A stretch of 64,000 bases of DNA from Streptococcus dysgalactiae subsp. dysgalactiae (lineage in GTDB: Bacteria > Bacillota > Bacilli > Lactobacillales > Streptococcaceae). Below are positions 10,150-19,218 of this stretch, in pieces. The stretch covers positions 154,501 through 218,500 of the forward strand of contig NZ_UHFH01000003.1 of assembly GCF_900459225.1 (NCBI RefSeq), read 5' to 3'. The position numbers and the translations under genes were made by a program. The stretch's first letter is position 1; the number at the start of each line of letters is the position of its first letter. The notes under the pieces are model-generated. The model was not told the origin of the DNA. It saw only the letters and a program-made list of their open reading frames with translations, and made no database searches.

Positions 10150-10896
10150 ATGAATCGATTAGAACAGATTATTCAACTGGTGTCCCAGAAGAAAAAGATA
10201 GATGTGAATAGTTTATCGGAGCAGTTAAAGGTTTCGAAAGTAACCATCCGAAAAGACCTTGATAAGCTCGAGAGTAAAGGCTTATTGCGCCGTGAGCATG
10301 GCTATGCGGTTTTAAACAGTGGCGATGACCTTAATGTTCGTTTGTCTTACAATTACAACATTAAGCGACGAATTGCAGAAAAAGCAGCTGAATTGGTCCA
10401 AGATAATGACACGGTCATGATTGAATCGGGATCAACTTGTGCCCTTTTAGCAGAGGTTCTTTGCCAGACCAAACGCAACATTAAAATCATTACCAATTCT
10501 TGCTTTATTGCTAATTACATTCGTCAGTATAACAGTTGCCAGATTATTTTATTAGGTGGCTATTATCAACCTAATTCAGAAGTTACGGTGGGTCCATTAT
10601 TGAAAGAGATGGTTTCTTTATTTCATGTCAATCATGTCTTTGTAGGGATAGATGGATTCAACTCAAATCTTGGTTTTATGGGCAAAGACATGATGCGTTC
10701 AGAAGGAGTTCGTTACATGGCAGAGATTGCTGAGGAAGTAGTTGTTCTGACTGACTCGAGTAAGTTTACTAAAAATAGTTTAGTACACCATTTATCGTTA
10801 TCAGATGTTGACCGAGTCATTACAGATCGTGGACTTAACAAGCAAACACGGGACTTATTAAGTGCTAGTGGCCTAATTCTTGATTTTGTTTCTTAG
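10150..10896 (+). CDS. DeoR-family transcriptional regulator
   Basis: A 248-residue DeoR-type regulator: an N-terminal winged helix-turn-helix (about residues 5-55, with VSKVTIRKDLDKLESKG) and the C-terminal sugar-phosphate-sensing domain (IESGSTCALLAEVL, VGIDGF, VLTDSSKF). An AGGAGG-type site (AAAAGGAGG) precedes the ATG. It lies between the activase (divergent) and a second regulator, so it likely controls the glycyl-radical/PTS locus in response to a phosphorylated sugar. The inducer is unknown. Confidence 0.9.
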   Translation: MNRLEQIIQLVSQKKKIDVNSLSEQLKVSKVTIRKDLDKLESKGLLRREHGYAVLNSGDDLNVRLSYNYNIKRRIAEKAAELVQDNDTVMIESGSTCALLAEVLCQTKRNIKIITNSCFIANYIRQYNSCQIILLGGYYQPNSEVTVGPLLKEMVSLFHVNHVFVGIDGFNSNLGFMGKDMMRSEGVRYMAEIAEEVVVLTDSSKFTKNSLVHHLSLSDVDRVITDRGLNKQTRDLLSASGLILDFVS

Positions 10897-10899
10897 AGA

Positions 10900-11892
10900 A
10901 TGGGTGAACAGATGAAAGAAGAACGTAGACGGCTTCTTGCCAAGGTGGCTTACTTGCATTATGTTCAAGGAAAAAGCCAAACCTTGATTTCAAAGGAAAT
11001 GAATATCTACCGAACAACGGTTTGTCGGATGTTAGCAAAAGCTAAGGAAGAAGGCATTGTTCGGATCGAAATTGCCGATTATGATGCCGATTTATTTGCT
11101 TTAGAAGAATACGTGCGAAAGCAGTATGGTTTGGAAAAATTAGACCTTGTTCCAAATCAGGTTGAAGATACCCCAGCGGATACCTTGACAAATGTTTCGA
11201 AAACAGCAGCAGAGGTTGTGCGACATACGGTTAAGGATGGCGATAAGATTGGTCTGTCCTGGGGAGCGACCCTGTCGAGTGTGATTGACGGGTTGGACCC
11301 TAAAGCCATGAAGGACATTCTTATTTATCCCTTAGCAGGCGGACCGAGCCACATCAACGCAAAATATCATGTGAATACCCTTATTTACCGTTTGGCCCGC
11401 ATTTTTCATGGGAATAGTGCCTTTATCAATGCAATGGTGATTCAAGAAGATAAACAATTGACCAAGGGCATTATCCAGTCTAAATATTTTGAGAGTATTT
11501 TGGCGAGTTGGGACCAGTTGGACCTTGCTTTGGTTGGCATTGGAGGAGAGCCCAACAGCCGTGAGGAAAGTCAGTGGCGTGACTTGTTAACTGATGCAGA
11601 TTATGCACAACTCAAACAGGAAGAAGCTGTTGGAGAAGTTTGCTGCCGCTTTTTTGATCAAGCAGGTCATCCTGTTTACAAAGATTTACAAGATCGGACG
11701 ATAGGTATCTCGCTAGAACAATTAGGTCGAGTGCCAAAGACCATTGCCGTTGCGACAGGTAAATATAAGGCAAAGGCCATTTTAGCCGCTTTAAAGGCGG
11801 GAGTGATTAACTATCTGGTGACGGATAAAGAGACCATGCTAGCTGTTTTAGCGTTAGATGAAAATATTGACCTTAATAACGTTCTTCTTTAA
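10900..11892 (+). CDS. SorC-family transcriptional regulator
   Basis: A 330-residue SorC-type regulator with an N-terminal helix-turn-helix (about residues 15-55, SKEMNIYRTTVCRMLAKAK) and a C-terminal sugar-binding domain (KIGLSWGATLSSVIDGL, IYPLAGGPSHINAKYHVN, LALVGIGG). It starts 3 bases after the deoR stop, so the two are co-transcribed; Met5 (10912), which lies closer behind a GGGTG, is an alternative start. Family members bind phosphorylated sugars and palindromic operators; the GCAC-N4-GTGC palindromes before the PTS and pflD-like genes are candidate targets. Confidence 0.88.
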   Translation: MGEQMKEERRRLLAKVAYLHYVQGKSQTLISKEMNIYRTTVCRMLAKAKEEGIVRIEIADYDADLFALEEYVRKQYGLEKLDLVPNQVEDTPADTLTNVSKTAAEVVRHTVKDGDKIGLSWGATLSSVIDGLDPKAMKDILIYPLAGGPSHINAKYHVNTLIYRLARIFHGNSAFINAMVIQEDKQLTKGIIQSKYFESILASWDQLDLALVGIGGEPNSREESQWRDLLTDADYAQLKQEEAVGEVCCRFFDQAGHPVYKDLQDRTIGISLEQLGRVPKTIAVATGKYKAKAILAALKAGVINYLVTDKETMLAVLALDENIDLNNVLL

Positions 11893-11923
11893 TCAAAATT
11901 CAAAGATACTATGATATTTATAG

Positions 11924-11955
11924 AGGCCCGATACCAAACGGTTAGGGCTTTTTTG
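11924..11955 (+). terminator. Terminator after the SorC-family gene
   Basis: Imperfect stem GCCCGATACC/GGTTAGGGC followed by six T residues; separates the regulators from the PTS operon. Confidence 0.7.
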
Positions 11956-12009
11956 TTGATTCATTTACTGATAAAACAGAGATTGCTCAACTGTGCAATA
12001 AATACATTA

Positions 12010-12021
12010 GCACAAAAGTGC
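12010..12021. promoter_or_regulatory. Palindromic operator GCACAAAAGTGC
   Basis: Perfect GCAC-N4-GTGC palindrome upstream of the PTS -35 box, with half-sites nearby (GTGCAATA at 11993-12000, AGCACAAAA at 12036-12044). The same pattern sits before the PflD-like gene at 14291-14304. Candidate SorC-family operator. Confidence 0.55.
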
Positions 12022-12048
12022 ATTAATCAAAATATAGCACAAAATATA

Positions 12049-12126
12049 TTGACCCTAGAAACAAACGTGATAAAATGAAGCTATCAACGAAAAGAAAACG
12101 ATTACAAACGTAATTGAATCGTTTTC
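12049..12126 (+). promoter_or_regulatory. PTS operon promoter with catabolite-control-like sites
   Basis: -35 TTGACC (12049-12054), 16-base spacer, -10 TAAAAT (12071-12076). Downstream, GAAAACGATT (12094-12103) and AATCGTTTTC (12117-12126) form a perfect 10-bp inverted repeat. The left arm, extended as AGAAAACGATTACA, resembles a CcpA cre site. Position after the -10 suggests roadblock repression. Confidence 0.6.
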
Positions 12127-12170
12127 GTAACAAAGTGATAGCATTTGATTAAGAGGAGAAGGAGTTATTT

Positions 12171-12491
12171 ATGGAACTGATTGTACCAGACCAAATCATT
12201 ATGGGGTTAATTTTAAATGCTGGCGATGCTAAGCAGCATATTTACCAGGCCTTGAAATGCGCCAAGGCTGAAGACTATGACACGAGTGAAAAAGAAATGG
12301 CATTAGCAGATGATGCCTTATTGGAAGCTCACAATTTACAGACCCAATTTCTTGCCCAAGAGGCTAGTGGCAATAAGTCAGAGATTACAGCTCTTTTTGT
12401 CCACTCACAAGACCATTTGATGACGACCATTACAGAAATTAATCTCATCAAGGAGATTATTGACCTTCGTAAAGAATTGGCAACCAAATAA
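12171..12491 (+). CDS. PTS lactose/cellobiose-family EIIA
   Basis: A 106-residue all-helical EIIA protein. The phosphorylation site is His78 in FVHSQDHLMT, with His82 beside it, as in lactose and cellobiose EIIA subunits. It passes phosphate from HPr to the EIIB encoded 27 bases downstream. A GGAGAAGGAG stretch precedes the ATG. First gene of the EIIA-EIIB-EIIC operon; the substrate is not determined by EIIA. Confidence 0.92.
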   Translation: MELIVPDQIIMGLILNAGDAKQHIYQALKCAKAEDYDTSEKEMALADDALLEAHNLQTQFLAQEASGNKSEITALFVHSQDHLMTTITEINLIKEIIDLRKELATK

Positions 12492-12518
12492 TATTTCATT
12501 CATAAAAAGGAGATTGAC

Positions 12519-12827
12519 ATGATTAAGGTTGGATTGTTTTGCGCAGCAGGGTTCTCAACAGGCATGTTGGTGAATAATATGAAAGTAGCTGCTGAAAAGA
12601 AAGGCATTGACTGCCAGATTGATGCCTATTCCCAAGGAAAGTTGGCTGAGTATGCCCCATTGATTGATGTGGCACTTTTAGGCCCACAGGTTGCTTATAC
12701 TCTGGATAAATCAGAAACTATCTGTAAAGAGAATGGCATCCCGATTGCAGTTATCCCAATGGCTGATTATGGAATGTTAGACGGCAACAAGGTGCTTGAT
12801 TTAGCCCTTAGTCTTGTTAAAGAATAG
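12519..12827 (+). CDS. PTS lactose/cellobiose-family EIIB
   Basis: A 102-residue EIIB with the N-terminal phosphocysteine motif GLFCAAGFSTGMLV (Cys8). It receives phosphate from the EIIA and gives it to the incoming sugar held by EIIC. AAAAGGAG precedes the ATG; 9 bases separate it from the EIIC gene. Size and motif match cellobiose-type EIIB proteins. Confidence 0.92.
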   Translation: MIKVGLFCAAGFSTGMLVNNMKVAAEKKGIDCQIDAYSQGKLAEYAPLIDVALLGPQVAYTLDKSETICKENGIPIAVIPMADYGMLDGNKVLDLALSLVKE

Positions 12828-12836
12828 GAGTCAATC

Positions 12837-14141
12837 ATGGCAAATATGAATATGCAAAAAATCATCATGCCAATCATGAAATTTGTGAATATGCGCGGTA
12901 TCATCGCCTTAAAAGACGGGATGTTAGCCATTTTACCTTTGACAGTTGTGGGAAGTCTTTTCCTGATTGCTGGTCAGATTCCTTTTCAAGGGGTTAACGA
13001 TGCCATTGCCGGTGTGTTTGGTGCCGACTGGACAGAACCCTTTATGCAGGTTTACCATGGAACGTTTGCTATTATGGGCTTGATTTCCTGCTTTGCGATT
13101 GGTTATTCTTTTGCTAAAAATTCAGGTGTTGAACCTCTCCCTTCAGGGGTTTTATCCTTATCAGCTTTCTTTATTCTATTGAGATCATCTTATGTTCCAG
13201 CAGAAGGCGAAGCTATTGGTGATGCCATTAGTAAGGTTTGGTTTGGTGGGCAAGGGATTATAGGTGCTATTTTAATTGGTTTAACGGTAGGTGCTATTTA
13301 TACAGCATTTATCCGTCGCCACATTGTCATCAAAATGCCAGAGCAAGTGCCACAAGCCATTGCCAAACAGTTTGAAGCTATGATTCCAGCCTTTGTGATT
13401 TTTACTTTGTCAATGCTTGTGTACATTATTGCCAAGTCAGTGACAGGTGGTGGAACCTTTATTGAAATGATTTATGCTGTCATCCAGGTACCGCTGCAAG
13501 GGTTAACAGGTTCTCTTTATGGCGCTCTCGGCATTGCCTTCTTTATTTCCTTCCTTTGGTGGTTTGGTGTGCATGGACAATCCGTGGTCAATGGAATTGT
13601 AACAGCTCTTCTCCTGTCCAACTTAGATGCCAATAAGGCCTTGTTGGCAGCAGGTAATCTGTCTTTGGACAAGGGTGCCCATATTGTAACCCAACAATTT
13701 TTAGATTCTTTCTTGATTCTCTCAGGGTCAGGAATTACCTTTGGTTTGGTGGTAGCTATGATTTTTGCAGCTAAATCTAAACAATATAAGGCCTTGGGTA
13801 AGGTAGCTGCTTTTCCAGCCCTCTTTAATGTTAATGAACCAGTCGTCTTTGGTTTTCCAATTGTGATGAATCCGGTCATGTTCTTGCCATTTATCTTGGT
13901 TCCTGTTTTGGCAGCCCTCATGGTTTATGGCTCCATTGCCATTGGTTTCATGCAGCCCTTTGCAGGAGTAACGCTGCCGTGGTCAACACCAGCCATTATC
14001 TCAGGGTTCATGGTTGGCGGCTGGCAAGGTGTTGTTGTGCAAATCCTTGTGCTTGTTATGTCTACATTAATTTATTTCCCATTCTTTAAGATTCAAGATA
14101 GAATTGCTTGCCAAAATGAAGGGGCAGCTGAAAACGAATAG
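12837..14141 (+). CDS. PTS cellobiose-family EIIC permease
   Basis: A 434-residue membrane permease with about ten hydrophobic spans, matching the lactose/cellobiose EIIC superfamily. Conserved segments are WWFGVHGQSVVNGI in the middle and FNVNEPVVFGFPIVMNP further on, near the sugar site. It imports and phosphorylates the substrate together with the preceding EIIA and EIIB. The sugar is unknown: the downstream aldolase and glycerol dehydrogenase suggest that carbon ends up in triose or glycerol-like products, but this is inference. Confidence 0.92.
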   Translation: MANMNMQKIIMPIMKFVNMRGIIALKDGMLAILPLTVVGSLFLIAGQIPFQGVNDAIAGVFGADWTEPFMQVYHGTFAIMGLISCFAIGYSFAKNSGVEPLPSGVLSLSAFFILLRSSYVPAEGEAIGDAISKVWFGGQGIIGAILIGLTVGAIYTAFIRRHIVIKMPEQVPQAIAKQFEAMIPAFVIFTLSMLVYIIAKSVTGGGTFIEMIYAVIQVPLQGLTGSLYGALGIAFFISFLWWFGVHGQSVVNGIVTALLLSNLDANKALLAAGNLSLDKGAHIVTQQFLDSFLILSGSGITFGLVVAMIFAAKSKQYKALGKVAAFPALFNVNEPVVFGFPIVMNPVMFLPFILVPVLAALMVYGSIAIGFMQPFAGVTLPWSTPAIISGFMVGGWQGVVVQILVLVMSTLIYFPFFKIQDRIACQNEGAAENE

Positions 14142-14229
14142 TTATCCCTTGTTTATGATGCCCCTAGCTACCTTTGAAAGCAGCTGTTGCAATGCTTTCT
14201 AGACTCTGTTTATCCTTGATATCGTTAAG

Positions 14230-14258
14230 ACCATCTCACCTTCTGAGGTGGTTTTTTA
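14230..14258 (+). terminator. Terminator after the PTS genes
   Basis: Perfect 9-bp stem (ACCATCTCA with TGAGGTGGT, 14230-14238 and 14244-14252) followed by TTTTTT. Confidence 0.85.
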
Positions 14259-14290
14259 GAAAAGAAAGCTGATTTCAAGCGTTAGTCATA

Positions 14291-14304
14291 TGCACTATTG
14301 TGCA
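14291..14304. promoter_or_regulatory. Palindromic operator TGCACTATTGTGCA
   Basis: Perfect 5-bp arms around TATT; second GCAC-N4-GTGC palindrome of the locus (see 12010-12021). It lies just before a TATAAT at 14318-14323, a possible -10 box of the PflD-like gene. Confidence 0.55.
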
Positions 14305-14366
14305 AATCGTGATGGTTTATAATTCTTTCAGGCAGCAGTATTAAAAAAGGACTAAATATGGTAAAA

Positions 14367-14401
14367 TAATTACGAAAGAAACAATTATAATTACGAAAGA
14401 A
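14367..14401 (+). repeat. Tandem operator-like direct repeats before the PflD-like gene
   Basis: TAATTACGAAAGAA occurs at 14367-14380 and 14388-14401, exactly 21 bases apart (two helix turns), just upstream of the ribosome site. Same motif as in the activase/DeoR intergenic region. Confidence 0.65.
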
Positions 14402-14416
14402 AGATAGGAGGCGGCG

Positions 14417-16834
14417 ATGACTGAAACAAAGATTCCTTATTTTGGCAACTTAACTGATAGGATGAATCAATATCGTGAGGCGGTGTTAGACAAGAAACCT
14501 TATATTGATGCTGAGCGCGCCATCTTGGTAACAGAAGCCTATCAAAAACATCAGAACAAACCGGCGAACCTGAAACGCGCTTACATGTTGCAAAATATTT
14601 TGGAAAACATGACCATCTATATTGAAGACGAAAGTCTCATTGCTGGTAACCAAGCCTCTTCAAACAAGGATGCGCCGATTTTCCCTGAATATACTCTGGA
14701 ATTTGTCCTCAACGAACTCGATCTTTTTGAAAAACGAGATGGGGATGTGTTCTACATTACCGAAGAAACTAAGCAACAGCTGCGAAATATTGCCCCATTC
14801 TGGAAAAACAATAATCTACGTGCTCGCTGCGGTGTCTTGCTACCAGAAGAAGTTCAAGTGTACATGGAAACAGGTTTCTTTGGCATGGAAGGCAAGATGA
14901 ATTCGGGAGATGCCCATTTAGCTGTCAATTACCAAAAACTCTTGGAATACGGATTGAAGGGATTTGAAGAACGGGCACGAGCTGCCAAAGCTGCGCTTGA
15001 TTTGACCATTCCTGAAAACATTGACAAATATCATTTTTACAACTCTGTCTTTATTGTTATTGATGCGGTCAAAACTTATGCCAAACGCTATGCCCAATTG
15101 GCTAGAGAACTAGCAGAAACCGCTGGTCCAGAACGTCAAGTAGAATTGTTAGAAATCGCGCGCATTTGTGACAAAGTGCCTTATGAAAAAGCAGAAACGT
15201 TTGCAGAAGCTGTCCAATCCGTCTGGTTCATTCAATGTATCTTGCAAATTGAATCAAACGGGCATTCGCTATCTTATGGCCGCTTTGATCAGTACATGTA
15301 TCCTTATGTCAAAGCTGATTTGGAGGCTGGCCGTGAAACAGAAGGTTCAATCGTTGAACGGTTGACCAATCTCTGGATTAAGACCTTGACCATTAACAAA
15401 GTGCGGAGCCAAGCCCACACCTTCTCATCAGCAGGTAGTCCACTTTACCAAAACGTGACGATTGGTGGTCAAACACGAGATAAAAAAGACGCGGTCAACC
15501 CACTGTCTTACCTTGTCCTACGGAGTGTGGCTCAAACCAAATTGCCACAACCTAACTTGACTGTTCGTTACCATAAAGGCCTAGACAACACCTTTATGAA
15601 CGAATGCATTGAGGTCATGAAACTTGGTTTTGGCATGCCAGCGATGAACAACGATGAAATCATCATTCCATCCTTTATCAAAAAAGGTGTCTCAGAAGAA
15701 GACGCTTATGATTATTCAGCCATTGGTTGTGTGGAAACAGCAGTTCCTGGGAAATGGGGCTACCGTTGCACGGGGATGAGTTACATTAACTTCCCTAAAA
15801 TCTTGCTGATTACCATGAATGACGGGATTGATCCAGCATCAGGGAAGCGCTTTGCAACAGGACATGGTCATTTCAAAGACATGACATCTTATCAAGAATT
15901 AAAAGCAGCCTGGGATGCCACCCTGCGCGAAATTACTCGCATGAGCGTCATTGTTGAAAATGCTATTGACCTCGGTCTCGAACGTGAAGTGCCAGATATT
16001 CTTTGCTCAGCCTTGACAGATGATTGTATCGGCAGAGGCAAGACCTTAAAAGAAGGCGGAGCTGTTTACGACTACATCTCAGGCCTTCAAGTTGGTATTG
16101 CTAACCTATCTGATTCCCTAGCAGCGCTGAAAAAATTAGTGTTTGAAGAAGGTCGATTAACTCCAGAAGAACTCTGGCAGGCCCTTGAAAGTGACTTTGC
16201 TGGAGAACGCGGAGAAGACATCCGCCAAATGCTAATCAATGACGCACCAAAATATGGTAACGATGATGACTACGCAGATAGTCTCGTGGTAGAAGCCTAC
16301 GATACCTACATTGATGAAATCGCCAAATACCCAAATACCCGTTATGGCCGTGGCCCAATCGGAGGTATACGCTATTCTGGGACATCATCAATCTCAGCCA
16401 ATGTCGGACAGGGAAAAGGAACCTTAGCGACACCAGACGGTCGTCATGCGGGAACCCCATTGGCAGAAGGTTGTTCACCAGAGCACAGCATGGACAAAAA
16501 AGGCCCAACATCTGTCCTTAAATCTGTTGCTAAATTACCAACAAATGAGATTGTGGGGGGTGTTCTCTTGAACCAAAAAGTTAATCCGCAAACCCTGGTC
16601 AAAGAAGAAGACAAACTGAAATTAATGGCCTTGCTTCGCACCTTCTTCAATCGTCTCCACGGTTACCATATTCAATACAATGTGGTGTCTCGTGATACCT
16701 TGATTGACGCCCAAAAGCATCCTGAAAAACACCGTGACCTCATTGTCCGTGTTGCTGGCTACTCTGCTTTCTTCAATGTTCTCTCAAAAGCAACCCAGGA
16801 TGACATTATTGAACGTACGGAACACACGCTTTAG
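14417..16834 (+). CDS. Glycyl-radical enzyme, PflD/glycerol-dehydratase-like
   Basis: An 805-residue glycyl-radical enzyme. The radical site is Gly781 in RVAGYSAFF near the C-terminus, and the active-site cysteine is Cys438 in AIGCVETAV. True pyruvate formate-lyases have two adjacent cysteines there; this protein has one, followed by Val-Glu, as in the glycerol-dehydratase/PFL2 branch. The common label formate acetyltransferase may therefore be wrong. AGGAGG precedes the ATG. Fifteen bases downstream is the aldolase gene and then glycerol dehydrogenase, so the three share a pathway. Activation is presumably by the activase at 9252-10025. Confidence 0.9.
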   Translation: MTETKIPYFGNLTDRMNQYREAVLDKKPYIDAERAILVTEAYQKHQNKPANLKRAYMLQNILENMTIYIEDESLIAGNQASSNKDAPIFPEYTLEFVLNELDLFEKRDGDVFYITEETKQQLRNIAPFWKNNNLRARCGVLLPEEVQVYMETGFFGMEGKMNSGDAHLAVNYQKLLEYGLKGFEERARAAKAALDLTIPENIDKYHFYNSVFIVIDAVKTYAKRYAQLARELAETAGPERQVELLEIARICDKVPYEKAETFAEAVQSVWFIQCILQIESNGHSLSYGRFDQYMYPYVKADLEAGRETEGSIVERLTNLWIKTLTINKVRSQAHTFSSAGSPLYQNVTIGGQTRDKKDAVNPLSYLVLRSVAQTKLPQPNLTVRYHKGLDNTFMNECIEVMKLGFGMPAMNNDEIIIPSFIKKGVSEEDAYDYSAIGCVETAVPGKWGYRCTGMSYINFPKILLITMNDGIDPASGKRFATGHGHFKDMTSYQELKAAWDATLREITRMSVIVENAIDLGLEREVPDILCSALTDDCIGRGKTLKEGGAVYDYISGLQVGIANLSDSLAALKKLVFEEGRLTPEELWQALESDFAGERGEDIRQMLINDAPKYGNDDDYADSLVVEAYDTYIDEIAKYPNTRYGRGPIGGIRYSGTSSISANVGQGKGTLATPDGRHAGTPLAEGCSPEHSMDKKGPTSVLKSVAKLPTNEIVGGVLLNQKVNPQTLVKEEDKLKLMALLRTFFNRLHGYHIQYNVVSRDTLIDAQKHPEKHRDLIVRVAGYSAFFNVLSKATQDDIIERTEHTL

Positions 16835-16848
16835 AAAGAAGAATATTT

Positions 16849-17517
16849 ATGGAATACATGTTAGACACTCTAGACTTAGACGCTATTAAAAAATGGCATC
16901 ATATTTTGCCGCTGGCAGGTGTGACCTCAAACCCTTCTATTGCCAAAAAAGAAGGTGACATTGATTTCTTTGAACGGATTCGAGAAGTTCGTGCCATTAT
17001 CGGTGATCAGGCTTCTATTCATGTTCAAGTGATTGCCCAAGATTACGAAGGTATCTTAAAAGATGCTGCTGAAATTCGTCAGCAATGTGGGGACAGTGTT
17101 TATGTCAAAGTACCTGTAACCCCAGAAGGGCTAGCGGCCATTAAAACCTTGAAAGCTGAAGGCTATCATATTACCGCGACAGCTATTTACAGCACTTTCC
17201 AAGGGTTATTAGCCATTGAAGCTGGCGCTGATTATTTGGCTCCTTATTATAACCGTATGGAAAATCTTAATATTGATCCAGAGGCCGTGATTGGGCAATT
17301 GGCAGAAGCTATTGACCGTGAGTGTTCTGACAGTAAACTCTTAGCAGCAAGTTTTAAAAATGTGGCTCAGGTCAATAAATCCTTTGCTTTGGGAGCACAA
17401 GCCATCACTGCTGGTCCAGATGTTTTTGAAGCAGGATTTGCGATGCCATCTATTCAAAAAGCGGTTGATGATTTTGGTAAGGATTGGGAAGCCATTCATC
17501 ACCGCAAGAGCATTTAA
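16849..17517 (+). CDS. Fructose-6-phosphate aldolase/transaldolase-like protein
   Basis: A 222-residue small transaldolase-family enzyme (FSA/TalC/MipB group). The Schiff-base lysine is Lys87 in [11 protein letters not shown], and TATAIYS and [10 protein letters not shown] segments complete the barrel. FSA enzymes join or split dihydroxyacetone and glyceraldehyde 3-phosphate; transaldolase activity is the other known option for this family. It sits between the glycyl-radical enzyme and glycerol dehydrogenase, which interconverts glycerol and dihydroxyacetone, and this supports an FSA-like role. Confidence 0.88.
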   Translation: MEYMLDTLDLDAIKKWHHILPLAGVTSNPSIAKKEGDIDFFERIREVRAIIGDQASIHVQVIAQDYEGILKDAAEIRQQCGDSVYVKVPVTPEGLAAIKTLKAEGYHITATAIYSTFQGLLAIEAGADYLAPYYNRMENLNIDPEAVIGQLAEAIDRECSDSKLLAASFKNVAQVNKSFALGAQAITAGPDVFEAGFAMPSIQKAVDDFGKDWEAIHHRKSI

Positions 17518-17555
17518 GGAATATCGTCAGTATTAATCACAGATAAAGGAGTTCA

Positions 17556-18647
17556 ATGATGAAAGTATTTGCAAGTCCATCTCGTTACATTCAAGGTAAA
17601 AATGCCTTGTTTACCAATGCAGAAACCCTGAAACAACTAGGGGATAATCCTATTTTACTTTGTGATGACGTGGTTTATGGTATCGTCGGAAAAACATTTG
17701 AAGCTTATTTGGCAGATAACGGCATGCCCCCTGTTCACGTAGTCTTTAATGGGGAAGCATCTGATAACGAAATCAACCGTGTGGTTGCTATTGCCAAGGA
17801 CAATGGTAGCAATATCATTATCGGTCTTGGTGGCGGAAAAACCATTGATAGCGCTAAGGCTATTGCGGATGTGTTAGCTGTTCCAGTGATTATTGCCCCA
17901 ACCATTGCCTCAACAGATGCCCCAACCTCAGCCTTATCGGTTATTTACACCGATGAAGGAGCCTTTGAAAAGTACATTTTCTATTCAAAGAATCCAGATC
18001 TTGTTTTGGTTGATACACAAGTGATTTGTCAGGCACCCAAACGATTATTGGCATCAGGGATTGCAGATGGGTTAGCAACATGGGTAGAAGCGCGTGCGGT
18101 TATGCAAAAAAATGGAGACATCATGGCAGGTGGTAATCAAACGCTGGCAGGAGTTGCCATTGCGCAAGCCTGTGAACGAACCTTGTTTGCGGATGGTCTC
18201 AAGGCGATGGCTAGTTGTGACAGACAAGTCGTGACCCCAGCTTTGGAAAATGTCATCGAAGCCAATACGCTCCTTAGTGGGCTTGGTTTTGAAAGTGCGG
18301 GTCTGGCTGCTGCACACGCCATTCACAATGGCTTTACAGCGTTGACAGGAGATATTCACCATCTTACTCATGGTGAAAAAGTCGCCTATGGCACGTTGAC
18401 ACAACTCTTCTTGGAAAATCGTTCACGTGAAGAAATTGACCGCTACATCGACTTTTACCAAGCCATTGGCATGCCGACAACTCTCAAGGAAATGCATTTA
18501 GACACTGCTAGTCAAGATGATTTCTTAAAAGTTGGCCGTCAAGCAACTATGGCAGGCGAAACCATCCATCAGATGCCATTTGTTATCACCCCAGAAGATG
18601 TGGCTGCAGCTTTGGTTGCTGTTGATGCCTATGTCACTAGTCGATAA
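17556..18647 (+). CDS. gldA: Glycerol dehydrogenase
   Basis: A 363-residue iron/zinc-type alcohol dehydrogenase matching GldA: NAD-binding IGLGGGKTIDSAK, the APTIASTDAPTSALSV loop, and metal ligands from SGIADGLATW (Asp), HAIHNGF (His) and HLTHGEKVAYG (His). It oxidises glycerol to dihydroxyacetone, or the reverse, with NAD. AAAGGAG precedes the first ATG; a second ATG follows immediately, so the start could be one codon later. Last gene of the operon, with a terminator after it. Confidence 0.94.
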   Translation: MMKVFASPSRYIQGKNALFTNAETLKQLGDNPILLCDDVVYGIVGKTFEAYLADNGMPPVHVVFNGEASDNEINRVVAIAKDNGSNIIIGLGGGKTIDSAKAIADVLAVPVIIAPTIASTDAPTSALSVIYTDEGAFEKYIFYSKNPDLVLVDTQVICQAPKRLLASGIADGLATWVEARAVMQKNGDIMAGGNQTLAGVAIAQACERTLFADGLKAMASCDRQVVTPALENVIEANTLLSGLGFESAGLAAAHAIHNGFTALTGDIHHLTHGEKVAYGTLTQLFLENRSREEIDRYIDFYQAIGMPTTLKEMHLDTASQDDFLKVGRQATMAGETIHQMPFVITPEDVAAALVAVDAYVTSR

Positions 18648-18697
18648 GGACGTGCTGCTTTAAAACGATTGATAAGTAGACTTTTCGAATCATCAAA

Positions 18698-18732
18698 CAA
18701 ACCGCAAGACTAGTGAGTCCTTGCGGTTTTTA
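18698..18732 (+). terminator. gldA terminator
   Basis: ACCGCAAG (18701-18708) pairs with CTTGCGGT (18720-18727), followed by TTTTT. Confidence 0.85.
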
Positions 18733-18846
18733 TAGGTCAATAAGTCTCTTACTTTGATTGCACAAGAGCTTTTATTTTGCTACTATTAATTTATTAGATA
18801 ATAAAGAATAGACATTAGGACTCTTAGATAGAAAGTGATTCATGAC

Positions 18847-19146
18847 ATGTTTAAAAGACAACAAAAGAGGGCAGAGTTTATGGGCTGTCTTCAATCATTG
18901 TATAATGAGAAAGAGCTTAACTTAAGTCAATCTTTTAGAGAAAAGTTGATTTGGGCAGCTAAAGGGCTTGATTCTGGAGATAGGCTGAGTTACTTAGCTT
19001 ACCAATTATATCCCTATCTTATGGAAGAAATGAAGAGAGAAGAGGCTAATCATAACCCTCAGTTCTTAAAAGCTAAAAAGTACCTCGAGAAGATCAGATG
19101 GCGATATAATGTGGGCTCTGTATGGGGTTGGCCTTTCTCTAGTTAA
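18847..19146 (+). CDS. Small basic protein, possibly a bacteriocin immunity protein
   Basis: A 99-residue protein, mostly helical and charged, without signal peptide or membrane spans; a GTG at 18835 would add four residues. Length and a predicted helix-rich layout (SFREKLIWAAKGLD, YLAYQLYPYLMEEM) resemble small bacteriocin immunity proteins of streptococci, but I do not see a decisive motif. It stands alone between two terminators with no bacteriocin gene beside it. Treat the function as unproven. Confidence 0.5.
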   Translation: MFKRQQKRAEFMGCLQSLYNEKELNLSQSFREKLIWAAKGLDSGDRLSYLAYQLYPYLMEEMKREEANHNPQFLKAKKYLEKIRWRYNVGSVWGWPFSS

Positions 19147-19170
19147 AGCTAGCAGTTATTTATAGGAGTT

Positions 19171-19207
19171 AAAAACCAGTCTAGGGATATATTCCTAGAC
19201 TGGTTTT
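19171..19207. terminator. Bidirectional terminator
   Basis: Long stem AACCAGTCTAGG/CCTAGACTGGTT with A- and T-tracts on both sides, between convergent genes. Confidence 0.88.
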
Positions 19208-19218
19208 GATTATGGTGC

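Noticed and set aside
16236-16650. Antisense frames within the glycyl-radical enzyme gene
   Set aside because: Shadows of a long, clearly coding gene; no independent support.
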